Source: Streptomyces venezuelae (GTDB lineage Bacteria > Actinomycetota > Actinomycetes > Streptomycetales > Streptomycetaceae). From it: DNA of 64,000 nt. Location: the NCBI RefSeq assembly GCF_008642295.1, contig NZ_CP029190.1, forward strand, positions 4,943,501 to 5,007,500, in the 5' to 3' direction. Shown in pieces: positions 51,129 through 59,947 of the stretch. Every line of letters begins with the position of its first letter. The stretch's first letter is position 1. The notes beneath the pieces are model-generated. The model had not been told where the DNA came from and did not search any database. It saw only the letters and a list, made by a program, of their open reading frames with translations. A program made the translations under genes and the position numbers.

Positions 51129-53741
51129 TCAGCCGCGGCGGGCCGCGGTGATACGCCGCCGGACCGGCGGGTACAGCAGCACCGCGGCCAGGGCCAGGGC
51201 GCCCACGGCGGTACCGGCCAGGCCGGCCTTCAGCCCCGGCGGGGTGTACGTGCAGGACACCCGGTCCGCGCCCGCGCCGAGCGGGACGCCGAGCAGGCCC
51301 TGGTACGACACCGGCTTCCGGGCCGGCCCGCCGTCCACCGAGCACATCCAGCCCTGCGGGGCGCTGGTGGCGATCACCGCGGTACCGGTCGAACCGTGCG
51401 GCAGCTCCGCCGCGATCGTGTGGCCGCCGGCCTTCACCGAGACCGCGCCGCCCGCCTTCAGCTGCGCCACCCGGGCGTCCAGCGCCGCCGGGTCCAGGCA
51501 GCCGAGGGCGTGGGCGGGCAGGGTCTGCCCGTCCTTGCCGGCCCGGACCGCAACGCTGAAGCGCCCGTCCGCCGGCACCCGGGCCAGTTCCTTCATCGCG
51601 GCGCTGACCAGCGGCGGATTCCCCTGGAAGCCCTGCTTGGGCCCGTCCCCGCCGCGCACGACCGCGTACAGGTCCGGCGCGTACAGGAAGGCCCGCGTCC
51701 CCGGCGTGCACCGGGCGGCGAAGGTGGTCCACTGGTCGGCGCCCTCGCCCTGCGCCCGGTGGAGCCGGAAGCCGGAGCCGTCGGCCGTCCGCTCGCCGGC
51801 CGGCCCGCCGGTGTGGGTGAGCTCCGGAACGGTGTAGACCTTCGCCCCCAGCGCCGCCTGCTGCCGTGCCCAGACCGACCCGGCCGGAGCCCCGTACGGC
51901 TGGTCGCTGCCCGGCGCCCGTACGGTGACCAGCGGCGGGGCGGCCATCGTGCGGATTCCGGCCCGGTCCTTGCCGGCCGGTTCCAGCACCGCGGAGATGC
52001 CGAGCAGGGCCTGGAGGACCGGGTCGCGGGCGGGCCACAGGTGCCGCCCGCCCATGGCGTAGCCGAGGCCCAGGCCGCGCAGCCCGGTCGCCGATTCCAC
52101 GGTGACGTAGCTGCTGTAGTACGAGCCGCCCTGGCCGCCGATCAGCATCGGGTCGTTGTTGGTGACGAACACGCCGGCGCCCGGGTCGGTGCGGCCGGCC
52201 GGCCAGTCGTTCTGCCGGGCGAGCGCCTGCTGTGCGCTCTCGCCGAGGTCGCTGATGGTCTGGGCGCGGGCCGGCCCGCGCAGCCGCGGGTCGTGCAGGA
52301 CGGCGATGCCGTACACGGCGTAGGCGGTGCTGCCGAACACCGAGGCGGCGAGCAGCCCGACTGCGGCGATCCGGGCGGGTCGCCGCAGTCCGCGCGCGTA
52401 CAGCACCAGCAGCACGGTCACGACCGCCCCGCCGATCAGGGCGAGGGAGAGCGCGTACCGGTTCACGGGCTGGAGGTCGTACGTCAGCAGGACCAGTACG
52501 CCGAGCAGTCCGGCTCCGCCGAGCAGGGCCCGGGGCCGCGGCATGTGGGCGAGGCAGATCCAGGCGGCCATCACCAGGAGGCCGCTGAGGACGAAGGACT
52601 CCCGGAACGGCGCGCCGTGCGGCAGGGTCCCGCCCTGCCACAGCTTCGCCGTCGGCGTGATCACGAAGGAGACGGCGGTGAGCAGCAGCAGGCCGAGCCA
52701 GCCGGCCCGCTCCCGGGCCCGGACCTTCGACTGGAACGGCAGGGCCAGCACCAGCAGCAGCGCGAGGACGCCCGCGAACACATTGGGGGCGGGGTACTTC
52801 GGCAGGGTGCCCGGCAGCACCATGGACAGGTAGGTGAGCGGCTCGGTCGACACACTGACCACGAACCGGTCGGTGGGCTGCGACTGGGCGTTGGCCACCC
52901 CGGACACCAGGATGACCGGGGCGGCCAGCAGGAGTCCGGTGACGGTCATACCGGCGGCCCGCCCCAGGATCCGGCCGCGGGCGCGCCAGTCGGTGTCGGA
53001 GAGCAGCAGGCGCAGGACCAGGACCAGGGCGACCCCGATGGTGGCCATGGCGGCGGTGTAGAAGTTGGCGAACCAGCACAGGGCGACGGCGAGGCTGCCG
53101 AGCACCCAGCGGCGGCCGGTCAGTGCCCAGTCGGCGACGATGCCGAGCAGCGGGAGCGCGACCAGGCCCCAGGTCCACATGGGGACCACGGTGCCTTCGA
53201 CCACGCCCCAGCCGCAGACGGCGTAGCCGGTGGCGAGCAGGGCCCGCAGCCAGGGCGAGCCGGGGCGCAGCCGGCCGAGGAAGACGGTCATGGTGGCGGC
53301 TGCCAGGCCCATGGTGAGCAGGCTGACCAGGAAGACGGAGAGTTCGCCGTGGTCGCGGGAGAAAAGCCCGGTGAGCCAGGAGAAAGGATTCGTCAGATAG
53401 GTGAAGAAGTCGGCGAGAAAGCCGACCCCGTATCCGCTCTGCCAGTTGAAGAGCAGATCGCCCTGCGCGGTGCCGTGCTGAAGGTCCCACAGATGGGTGT
53501 GGAACGGTACGTATTGATGGCGCAGGTCATTGACGGCGCGCGGCGCCGGGCCGAACGGAAAGGTGCCGTGCGCCGCGAGGCCCGCGGCATACGCGGCCAT
53601 GGATATGAGTGCGGCGGTCAGCGCGGCGAGCGCCCCGCGCCGGTCCCCGCGCGCGGCGGTGTCCGCGCTGCCCGCGGACCCCGGCCGGCGCGCGCCCGTG
53701 TCAGGGCGCGCCGAGGCAGGCGTGATGGAAGCGGTGGTCAT
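51129..53741 (-). CDS. YfhO-family membrane protein
   Basis: An 870-residue polytopic protein with twelve or more helices in its first 520 residues and one at the C-terminus. FNWQSGYGVGFLADFFTYLTNPFSWLTGLF and YPAPNVFAGVLALLLVL are typical YfhO segments, and the large outer domain (residues about 530-830) ends in GWMCSVDGGPARK before the last helix. In Bacillus, YfhO proteins help glycosylate lipoteichoic acid by flipping or transferring lipid-linked sugars; in Streptomyces the role is unknown. ATG 53741 follows a weak AAGGG. The VKOR gene lies upstream on the same strand. Confidence 0.88.
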   Translation of the reverse strand: MTTASITPASARPDTGARRPGSAGSADTAARGDRRGALAALTAALISMAAYAAGLAAHGTFPFGPAPRAVNDLRHQYVPFHTHLWDLQHGTAQGDLLFNWQSGYGVGFLADFFTYLTNPFSWLTGLFSRDHGELSVFLVSLLTMGLAAATMTVFLGRLRPGSPWLRALLATGYAVCGWGVVEGTVVPMWTWGLVALPLLGIVADWALTGRRWVLGSLAVALCWFANFYTAAMATIGVALVLVLRLLLSDTDWRARGRILGRAAGMTVTGLLLAAPVILVSGVANAQSQPTDRFVVSVSTEPLTYLSMVLPGTLPKYPAPNVFAGVLALLLVLALPFQSKVRARERAGWLGLLLLTAVSFVITPTAKLWQGGTLPHGAPFRESFVLSGLLVMAAWICLAHMPRPRALLGGAGLLGVLVLLTYDLQPVNRYALSLALIGGAVVTVLLVLYARGLRRPARIAAVGLLAASVFGSTAYAVYGIAVLHDPRLRGPARAQTISDLGESAQQALARQNDWPAGRTDPGAGVFVTNNDPMLIGGQGGSYYSSYVTVESATGLRGLGLGYAMGGRHLWPARDPVLQALLGISAVLEPAGKDRAGIRTMAAPPLVTVRAPGSDQPYGAPAGSVWARQQAALGAKVYTVPELTHTGGPAGERTADGSGFRLHRAQGEGADQWTTFAARCTPGTRAFLYAPDLYAVVRGGDGPKQGFQGNPPLVSAAMKELARVPADGRFSVAVRAGKDGQTLPAHALGCLDPAALDARVAQLKAGGAVSVKAGGHTIAAELPHGSTGTAVIATSAPQGWMCSVDGGPARKPVSYQGLLGVPLGAGADRVSCTYTPPGLKAGLAGTAVGALALAAVLLYPPVRRRITAARRG

Positions 53742-53839
53742 GTGTGAAAACCCTTGAGCCCTTGATGAGAGTCCCCCCGGCCGCCCAGATCAAGGGCCGT
53801 CGGCTACCCGCATCCTATGTATTCCGCCGGAACAGCCGA

Positions 53840-54433
53840 TTACCGGAGTCCGAACTCGGAAAGGATCAATGCGGCCACGATCGCGTAGAGCGTGACCGGG
53901 ACCTGCCAGTGCGGAATCCTCCGCAGCCAGGAACCCGGTGCGGACAGGTGCCGGCTGACGTACCAGAACAGCGGGATCATCACCGCCCACACGGCCATGC
54001 ACCACGGGCACAGCGCCCCGATGACGAACACGCACTGGCCGATGAGCCAGACCGTGAACAGGAACCCGGCGGTGGTCCCGCCCCACAGGACGCGCCACAG
54101 CCACCGCGGGAACACCGCCCCGGCGGCCAGCGCCGCCCCCAGCCCGGCGAGCGCGGCGAAGCCGGCGAGGCCGAGCAGCATGTTCGGGAAGCCCAGCAGA
54201 TTGCCCTGCCAGCTGCTCATCACGTCCCCGCAGCTGAGCACCGGGCCGATGTTGCACCCCGGAGTGAAGAACGGATCCTCCAGGGTGCGGATCCGGTCGT
54301 ACGTCAGGACCCCGGAGGCGAGAGTCCCGACCAGGCCGCCGCAGAGGGCGAGCAGGGCCAGGCTGCGCGGCGCGGGGCCGTCCGGGGCGGGCCCGGCCGA
54401 GGCGCGGCCGTCCGGGGAAGCGTCGGAGGTCAT
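53840..54433 (-). CDS. Vitamin K epoxide reductase (VKOR) family protein
   Basis: A 197-residue membrane protein with four or five helices. It has the VKOR cysteines: CNIGPVLSCGDV in the first loop (a Cys pair eight residues apart) and CPWC at the quinone site (GALCPWCMAVW), plus the conserved Ser in VMSSWQGNLLGFPN. Bacterial VKOR reoxidises DsbA-like proteins with menaquinone, so this drives disulfide formation outside the cell; the DsbA partner is not adjacent. ATG 54433 has GGAG very close (2 nt). The gene is divergent from the histidine kinase and 98 bp from yfhO. Confidence 0.92.
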   Translation of the reverse strand: MTSDASPDGRASAGPAPDGPAPRSLALLALCGGLVGTLASGVLTYDRIRTLEDPFFTPGCNIGPVLSCGDVMSSWQGNLLGFPNMLLGLAGFAALAGLGAALAAGAVFPRWLWRVLWGGTTAGFLFTVWLIGQCVFVIGALCPWCMAVWAVMIPLFWYVSRHLSAPGSWLRRIPHWQVPVTLYAIVAALILSEFGLR

Positions 54434-54595
54434 TTCTCCGACGGTAGGCAGCTCCGCTCCGGACGGGGGAGGGGAGAAGGTCTCGGCCCGACGGGCCTTC
54501 CGGCCCTTTCCGACATATCCGGAGTGCCGTATATCACTTATTCTGGGCCGCTCTGCAGAGCCGATCCATGGCGCCGACCGCGGATGATGGAAGGC

Positions 54596-55747
54596 ATGCA
54601 CGTCAAGCCCGCCGCCTCGGCCGTCCAGTGGGCCGCGGCCACCGGCCGCCGGCTCACCGAGGGCTGGGCCGGGTCACCCCGGGCGCTTGACGTCCTGACC
54701 GCGCTGAGCTGCCTCGCGCTGATGGCCCTGGACCTCCCCGGGCTCGCCGCGGCCGACAACTCCCTCACCGGCCTGACGGCCGCGGCGGCCCTCGCTCTCG
54801 GCTCCGCCACCCTCCTGGTCCGCCGCCGGCTGCCCTGGCTGTCGGTCGCCGTCGCCCTCCTCTTCATCGGCTGGCTGCACGAGCTCACCCTCATCCAGTT
54901 CGCGCTCTACTCCGTCGGCCGCTACCGGGGCCGGCGCGCCGGCATCCTCGCCACCCTCGGCTACCTCGCCTTCGCCCTCGCCCTGTTCACCGTGCCGGGC
55001 TGGCCGCTCGACCGGGCCGCGAGCTTCAGCTCCTTCCTCAGCCTGGTGGTCCCCATCGGCGTCCTGGCCTCCGCCGTCGGCATCGCCGCCTACCGGCAGG
55101 ACCTGGTGCGGGAACTCGACTCCCGCCGCGCCGAATCGGCCGTCCTGCAGGCCGTCCAGCAGGAGCGGACCTCGGTGGCGCGGGACGTCCACGACTTCGT
55201 CGGACGCGAACTCACCCTGCTGACCGTGCGCTCGGAGGTACTGTCCCTGCGCTCGCGCGAGACGGCGTACGCGAAGGACTTCGAGGAGCTCTCGGACACG
55301 GCCCGCCGGGCCCACCTCGTCCTCAACGAGATCATCGTCCAGCGCGGCGAACGGGCCGCCACCCCGGGGGTGGACGGGCTGCCCGCCCTCGCCGACGAGA
55401 GCGGCCGGGCCGGCTCCCCGGTACGCCTGGCCATGGACGGGGACGTGCACACGCTGTCCCCGCTGCGGCAGGCGGCGGTGTACCGGGTCGTCCAGGAATG
55501 CCTCACCAACGCCGCGAAGCACGCCGGAGGGGAGACCGTCGACGTGTCCATCTCGGCGGACGGCACCGAACTCCGTATCGAGGTCACCAACGCCCTCCCG
55601 GCCCGGACGGCGGCCGGCCGGGCCCCGGTCTCCGCGGGCTCGGGCACCGCCAGCATGGCGGAACGCGTCCGCAGCCTGGGCGGCACGCTGACGGCGAAAC
55701 GCACATCCGAGGCGTACGAGGTCGTCGCCACCCTGCCGCGTTTTTAG
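54596..55747 (+). CDS. Orphan NarL-type sensor histidine kinase
   Basis: A 383-residue kinase. About five helices in the first 165 residues form the sensor, followed by a coiled coil and a HisKA_3 domain: QQERTSVARDVHDFVGRELTLL carries the phosphorylated His, but the usual second H-x-L of the motif is R-E-L. The ATPase part has the N box (VVQECLTNAAKHA), G box (GSGTASMAERVRSLGGTL) and ends in VVATLPRF. No response regulator gene is adjacent: mbl lies on the other strand downstream. The start is uncertain; ATG 54596 has GGAAGG too close, and ATGs at 54584 and 54587 are in frame. Confidence 0.85.
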   Translation: MHVKPAASAVQWAAATGRRLTEGWAGSPRALDVLTALSCLALMALDLPGLAAADNSLTGLTAAAALALGSATLLVRRRLPWLSVAVALLFIGWLHELTLIQFALYSVGRYRGRRAGILATLGYLAFALALFTVPGWPLDRAASFSSFLSLVVPIGVLASAVGIAAYRQDLVRELDSRRAESAVLQAVQQERTSVARDVHDFVGRELTLLTVRSEVLSLRSRETAYAKDFEELSDTARRAHLVLNEIIVQRGERAATPGVDGLPALADESGRAGSPVRLAMDGDVHTLSPLRQAAVYRVVQECLTNAAKHAGGETVDVSISADGTELRIEVTNALPARTAAGRAPVSAGSGTASMAERVRSLGGTLTAKRTSEAYEVVATLPRF

Positions 55748-55785
55748 GGGCTCGGTTCGCCTCCGGGGGCGCTTTAGCCGAGCTC

Positions 55786-55847
55786 ACAGGGGCGTGCGTC
55801 CTCGAAAACGCTCGTGCCTCGCGTTTCCTGCGGGCGCTCGCCCCTGT
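55786..55847. terminator. Long composite hairpin between convergent kinase and mbl
   Basis: ACAGGGGCG pairs with CGCCCCTGT around an inner AAACG/CGTTT stem. The remaining 170-bp gap holds no gene. Confidence 0.55.
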
Positions 55848-55917
55848 TCCCTCGGCGCGCCCCCTTCGGCTCACTCGCCCGCGCAGTCCTCGGCGGCCGG
55901 GGCGGTCCGGGCCCGGG

Positions 55918-56940
55918 CTACAGCCGGTCCAGTTCCTCCACCCGGAGGCCCGAGCCGATGGCGACGCAGTCCAGTGGTGCGTCCGCCACGAAGACCGGGA
56001 TTCCCGTGGCCGAGGCCATCCGCAGGTCCAGGCCCGGGAGCAGTGCGCCGCCGCCCGTCAGGACGATGCCGTGCTCCATCACATCGCCCGAGAGCTCCGG
56101 CGGGCAGTCCTCCAGCGTGGTCCGCACCGCCGCGATGATCGCCTCGATCGGTTCGTCCAGCGCCGCCCGCACCTCCGCCGCGGTCAGCTCCAGGGTCCTC
56201 GGCATGCCGCCGATCTTCTCCCGGCCCCGTACCAGCACCGTGCGCCCCTCCAGCTCCGGCCGGTCCGGTACCGGCCAGGCCGAGCCGACGGCCATCTTCG
56301 CGTCCTCCGCGCTCCGCTCGCCGATCAGCAGCCCGTACTCCTTGCGCACGTAGTCCGTGATCGCCGCGTCCAGCCGGTCCCCGCCCGCCCGCAGCGACTG
56401 CGAGGTGACGATCCCGCCCAGCGAGATCACCGCGACCTCCGTGGTGCCCCCGCCGATGTCCACCACCATCGACCCCCGCGGCTCCGCCACCGGCAGCCCC
56501 GCCCCGATGGCCGCCGCCATCGGCTCCTCGATCAGGTGCACGCTCTTCGCGCCCGCCCGGGTAGCGGCATCGACGATGGCCCGCCGCTCCACCCCGGTCA
56601 CCCCGGACGGTACGCACACCACCATCCGGGTCCGCCCCCGACGCCCCGGGACCGCCTTCCGCACGAAGTGCCGGATCATCTCCTCCGCGGCCTCGTAGTC
56701 GCAGATCACCCCGTCCTTCAGCGGACGGATCGCGGTGATGGATCCGGGGGTGCGCCCGATGGTCGCCTTCGCCTCGTTGCCCACGGCCAGCGCGGTGCCG
56801 CTGTCCGCTTTGATCGCGACCACGGACGGCTCATTGAGGACGATTCCGTGCCCCCGCGCGTAGACCAGGGTGTTCGCGGTCCCCAGGTCGATCCCGATGT
56901 CCCGGCTGGACGCTGTCTTGTTGGTTCTGGCCTGCGGCAT
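55918..56940 (-). CDS. mbl: MreB-like protein (Mbl)
   Basis: A 340-residue actin-fold cytoskeletal protein. The phosphate-1 loop [17 protein letters not shown], the phosphate-2 loop [18 protein letters not shown] and the adenosine motif [13 protein letters not shown] are intact. It parallels mreB at 59948-60967 through most of its length, but has basic/Arg-rich PGRRGRTRM in place of KRRYLARPR and differs around ITDYVRKEYGLL. In S. coelicolor Mbl and MreB both act in spore-wall synthesis. There, as I recall, mbl is far from mreB; here the two are only 3 kb apart with folC between. ATG 56940 is preceded by GGAG and GGGGAAC. Confidence 0.92.
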   Translation of the reverse strand: MPQARTNKTASSRDIGIDLGTANTLVYARGHGIVLNEPSVVAIKADSGTALAVGNEAKATIGRTPGSITAIRPLKDGVICDYEAAEEMIRHFVRKAVPGRRGRTRMVVCVPSGVTGVERRAIVDAATRAGAKSVHLIEEPMAAAIGAGLPVAEPRGSMVVDIGGGTTEVAVISLGGIVTSQSLRAGGDRLDAAITDYVRKEYGLLIGERSAEDAKMAVGSAWPVPDRPELEGRTVLVRGREKIGGMPRTLELTAAEVRAALDEPIEAIIAAVRTTLEDCPPELSGDVMEHGIVLTGGGALLPGLDLRMASATGIPVFVADAPLDCVAIGSGLRVEELDRL

Positions 56941-57045
56941 TTGTTCCCCAATCTCCTGCCCGCAAGGCTTACATAACGATCAAGCCGCACTTCCGGCCGA
57001 AGGTCCCGAACCGCCCGGGCCGGAAGTCCCGCCCACCCCCGTCCG

Positions 57046-57051
57046 TAGACT
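57046..57051 (+). promoter_or_regulatory. -10 box, leaderless folC
   Basis: TAGACT ends exactly 6 nt before GTG 57058; the gap GGGCGT contains no ribosome site. Confidence 0.6.
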
Positions 57052-57057
57052 GGGCGT

Positions 57058-58581
57058 GTGAGTGAGCAGCAGCCCGAGCCCAGTGACCGCCGGTCCGAGA
57101 TCTCCGACGAGTTCGACGAGATCGTCGCGGAAGAGACCACCCGTGACCCCGACCTGGCGGTGATCGAGGCCGGCAGCCGCACCCTGCGCACCCAGGCGGG
57201 TCCGCCGCAGGGCGACCCGGTGCCGTCCGCGCCCCTCGACCCCGAGGTCGCCCAGGCGCTCCTCGAGGTCGAGCAGGAGCTCTCGACCCGCTGGGGCGAG
57301 ACCAAGCTGGAGCCGTCCGTCACCCGGATCTCCGCCCTGATGGACGTCCTCGGCGAACCCCAGCGCGCCTACCCCTCCATCCATGTCACCGGCACCAACG
57401 GCAAGACCAGCACGGCCCGCATGATCGAGGCCCTGCTGAACGCCTTCGAGCTGCGCACCGGCCGCTACACCAGCCCCCACGTCCAGTCCGTCACCGAGCG
57501 GATCAGCCTGGACGGGGCGCCGATCAGCGCCGAGCGGTTCGTGGAGACGTACCGGGACATCCGGCCGTACGTGGAGATGGTCGACGCCTCCCAGGACTAC
57601 CGGCTGTCCTTTTTCGAGGTGCTCACCGGCATGGCGTACGCGGCCTTCGCGGACGCGCCGGTGGACGTGGCGGTGGTCGAGGTCGGCATGGGCGGCGCCT
57701 GGGACGCCACCAATGTGATCGACGGCGCGGTCGCGGTGATCACCCCGATCAGCCTGGACCACACCGACCGGCTGGGCTCCACCACCGGCGAGATCGCGGA
57801 GGAGAAGGGCGGCATCATCAAGCAGGACGCCACCGTCATCCTCGCGCAGCAGCCGGCGGACGCGGCCCAGGTGCTGCTGAAGAAGGCCGTCGAGGTGGAC
57901 GCCACGGTGGCCCGCGCCGGCATGGAGTTCGGCGTGGTCTCCCGCGAGGTCGCGGTCGGCGGGCAGCAGCTGACGCTGCGCGGCCTGGGCGGCGAGTACG
58001 AGGGCGTCTTCCTCCCCCTCTACGGCGCGCACATGGCGCAGAACGCGGCGGTGGCCCTGGCCGCCGTCGAGGCCTTCTTCGGGATCGGCGCGGAGCACGC
58101 GCGGACGCTGGACGTGGACACGGTCCGCACGGCCTTCGCCACCGTGACCTCGCCCGGCCGGATGGAGGTCGTCCGGCGCAGCCCGACCGTGGTCCTGGAC
58201 GCCGCGCACAACCCGGCCGGCGCGGCGGTCACCGCCGAGGCGATCACCGAGGCCTTCGGGTTCAGCCGGCTGGTCGGTGTGGTCGGCACCAGTGAGGGCA
58301 AGGACGTCCGGGGGGTGCTGGAGGCCTTCGAGCCGATCTTCGCGGAGGTCGTGATCACCTCGAACACCAGCCACCGCGCGCTGGACGCGGACGAGCTGGC
58401 CGCCATCGCGGTGGAGGTCTTCGGGGCCGACCGGGTGCAGGTGGAGCCGCGGCTGGACGACGCGCTGGAAGCGGCCATCACCCTCGCGGAGGAAGAGGCC
58501 GAGTACGGAGGGGCCGGGGTCCTGGTGACCGGGTCCGTGATCACGGTGGGCGAGGCCCGCCTGCTGCTGAAGAGGGGCTGA
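57058..58581 (+). CDS. folC: Bifunctional folylpolyglutamate synthase / dihydrofolate synthase
   Basis: A 507-residue Mur-ligase-fold enzyme that joins dihydropteroate to glutamate and extends folate glutamyl tails. The ATP loop HVTGTNGKTSTARM is at about 112, the substrate loop GRYTSPHVQSVTERI follows, and LDAAHNPAG and TSEGKDVRGVLEAF mark the C-domain. The first 60 residues, acidic and not part of the enzyme fold, are an extension common in Streptomyces FolC. It starts a run of folC, DUF4233 and ndk, the order also found in mycobacteria. The next gene begins 3 bp after its stop. Confidence 0.96.
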   Translation: MSEQQPEPSDRRSEISDEFDEIVAEETTRDPDLAVIEAGSRTLRTQAGPPQGDPVPSAPLDPEVAQALLEVEQELSTRWGETKLEPSVTRISALMDVLGEPQRAYPSIHVTGTNGKTSTARMIEALLNAFELRTGRYTSPHVQSVTERISLDGAPISAERFVETYRDIRPYVEMVDASQDYRLSFFEVLTGMAYAAFADAPVDVAVVEVGMGGAWDATNVIDGAVAVITPISLDHTDRLGSTTGEIAEEKGGIIKQDATVILAQQPADAAQVLLKKAVEVDATVARAGMEFGVVSREVAVGGQQLTLRGLGGEYEGVFLPLYGAHMAQNAAVALAAVEAFFGIGAEHARTLDVDTVRTAFATVTSPGRMEVVRRSPTVVLDAAHNPAGAAVTAEAITEAFGFSRLVGVVGTSEGKDVRGVLEAFEPIFAEVVITSNTSHRALDADELAAIAVEVFGADRVQVEPRLDDALEAAITLAEEEAEYGGAGVLVTGSVITVGEARLLLKRG

Positions 58582-58584
58582 CCT

Positions 58585-58962
58585 GTGCGTACCCTGTGCG
58601 CCTCGACGCTGATCGGCGAGTTCTTCGTCGTGGGCTTCGCAGGCCTGGTGGCCATGAAGGACCCGGACCTCACCCAGGTGCAGGTCTGGACGGTCTGCGG
58701 CGTGGTGATGCTGCTGTCCGTGCTGCTCTGCGGGGTGCTGTCCCGCCCGGGCGCGGTGCAGGTCGGCTGGGCCCTTCAGATCGGCCTGATCCTCAGCGGC
58801 TTCGTGGTCCCGATGATGTTCTTCCTGGGCGCGCTCTTCACGCTCCTGTGGTGGTGCTCGCTGCACTACGGCCAGCGGGTGGACGCCATCAAGGCCCGGT
58901 GGGCCGCCGAAGCCGCCCAGGCCCCCCAGGGCCCCCAGGCCGGCACCGCGACCGACGCCTGA
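58585..58962 (+). CDS. DUF4233 membrane protein
   Basis: A 125-residue protein with four hydrophobic helices (LIGEFFVVGFAGLVAM, VCGVVMLLSVLLCGVLS, WALQIGLILSGFVVPMM, GALFTLLWWCSLHYG) and a Gln/Ala/Pro-rich end. Members accompany folC in most actinobacteria (Rv2446c position in M. tuberculosis) and have no known function. GTG 58585 has no free ribosome site because the folC stop is 3 bp away; translation probably couples to folC. Confidence 0.88.
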   Translation: MRTLCASTLIGEFFVVGFAGLVAMKDPDLTQVQVWTVCGVVMLLSVLLCGVLSRPGAVQVGWALQIGLILSGFVVPMMFFLGALFTLLWWCSLHYGQRVDAIKARWAAEAAQAPQGPQAGTATDA

Positions 58963-59056
58963 GCGGGGTGCCGCTGCCCCGCCCCGGGAACGGGGCGGGC
59001 GCCGCGCTCCCTGTAGCCTCGTAGCACCGCACCCGTTTGCCGCAAGGAGTCGCAAC

Positions 59057-59467
59057 ATGTCCCAGCGCACGCTCGTCATCCTCAAGCCTGACGCGGTCAG
59101 GAGGGGGCTGATCGGCGAGATCATCGGCCGCATCGAGCGCAAGGCCGGCTGGACCATTCCCGCGATGGAGCTGCGCACCCTGGACCAGGAGACCCTGGAG
59201 GCGCACTACGGCGAGCACAAGGGCAAGCCCTTCTACGAGCCGCTGATGGGCTTCATGGCGAGCGGCCCCGTGGTCGTCCTCGTGGTCGAGGGCGAGCGCG
59301 CGATCGAGGGCGTGCGCCAGCTGGCCGGTCCGACCGACCCGATCGCCGCGGCGCCCGGTTCGATCCGCGGGGACTTCGGGACCATCGTGCGCGAGAACCT
59401 CATCCACGCGTCCGACTCCGAGGAGTCCGCCGAGCGCGAGCTGAAGCTGTTCTTCCCGGCGCTCTGA
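59057..59467 (+). CDS. ndk: Nucleoside diphosphate kinase
   Basis: A 136-residue NDK balancing nucleoside triphosphates through a phosphohistidine. The N-terminal TLVILKPDAVRRGLIGEII and the active-site NLIHASDSEESAERELKLFF (catalytic His in LIHASDS) match the family completely, and the length is standard. AAGGAG precedes ATG 59057. TAGCCT at 59014-59019 may be its own -10 box. A hairpin terminator at 59549-59575 lies 82 bp past the stop. Confidence 0.98.
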   Translation: MSQRTLVILKPDAVRRGLIGEIIGRIERKAGWTIPAMELRTLDQETLEAHYGEHKGKPFYEPLMGFMASGPVVVLVVEGERAIEGVRQLAGPTDPIAAAPGSIRGDFGTIVRENLIHASDSEESAERELKLFFPAL

Positions 59468-59548
59468 CCCGGGCCGAGCGGCGCGGACCCGAGCTCCGGG
59501 CGCGCACTCCTCTCTGACGCAACATCAGCCGAATAGCGCTACGACCTG

Positions 59549-59575
59549 GGGCGACCGAAGTAATTTCGGTCGCCC
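59549..59575 (+). terminator. Terminator of ndk
   Basis: A perfect 11-bp stem (GGGCGACCGAA / TTCGGTCGCCC) with a 5-nt loop and a T-rich tail (CTTCGGTATT). Confidence 0.8.
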
Positions 59576-59637
59576 TTCGGTATTCCCGGGGCCCACCGGG
59601 AACGCATGGGCAGGACACGACGTCACCACTGACAGGA

Positions 59638-59774
59638 GTGCCTTCAGGATCAGGCCGGACCCGCGAGCGGTGTCCGGGTGCGGTGTTCCGCGCGGCGGGT
59701 GAAGATGTCCCTGCGGAACTCCGGTGCCGCAGGCCGCCGGCCCGGCGCCCGTGCCGGCCTGGTCCTGAAGGCAC
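59638..59774. repeat. 137-bp element bounded by 21-bp inverted repeats in the mreB leader region
   Basis: GTGCCTTCAGGATCAGGCCGG (59638-59658) and CCGGCCTGGTCCTGAAGGCAC (59754-59774) are inverted copies matching at 20 of 21 positions. The interior adds CTGCGG/CCGCAG (59711-59732) and GTTCCGC/GCGGAAC pairs. It occupies most of the 480-bp gap between ndk and mreB, which otherwise holds the ndk terminator and a mreB -10 box. It carries no gene, and I see no flanking duplication. It may be a MITE-like insertion or a folded regulatory region. Confidence 0.7.
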
Positions 59775-59847
59775 CCCTCCAGGGGGCGGGCAACCGTTCC
59801 GGCGGCGCCGCCGGAGTCCCGTCGCGCAATGTCCTCACGTGCGGCAC

Positions 59848-59853
59848 TACGAT
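59848..59853 (+). promoter_or_regulatory. Candidate -10 box for mreB
   Basis: TACGAT, about 95 bp before the mreB start, placing transcription downstream of the 137-bp inverted-repeat element. S. coelicolor mreB has several promoters, so others are likely. Confidence 0.4.
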
Positions 59854-59947
59854 GGGGCCTCCACCCACACACCCACCTCGCCGACCTGACAGCAGCCGCT
59901 ATCAACTGGAAGGCCAGACGCTCCTCATGGGGAACAAGGGGAACTCA

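Noticed and set aside
59638..59774. A definite transposable element (MITE)
   Set aside because: The arms look right, but I see no target-site duplication and cannot count copies, so it is listed only as an inverted repeat.
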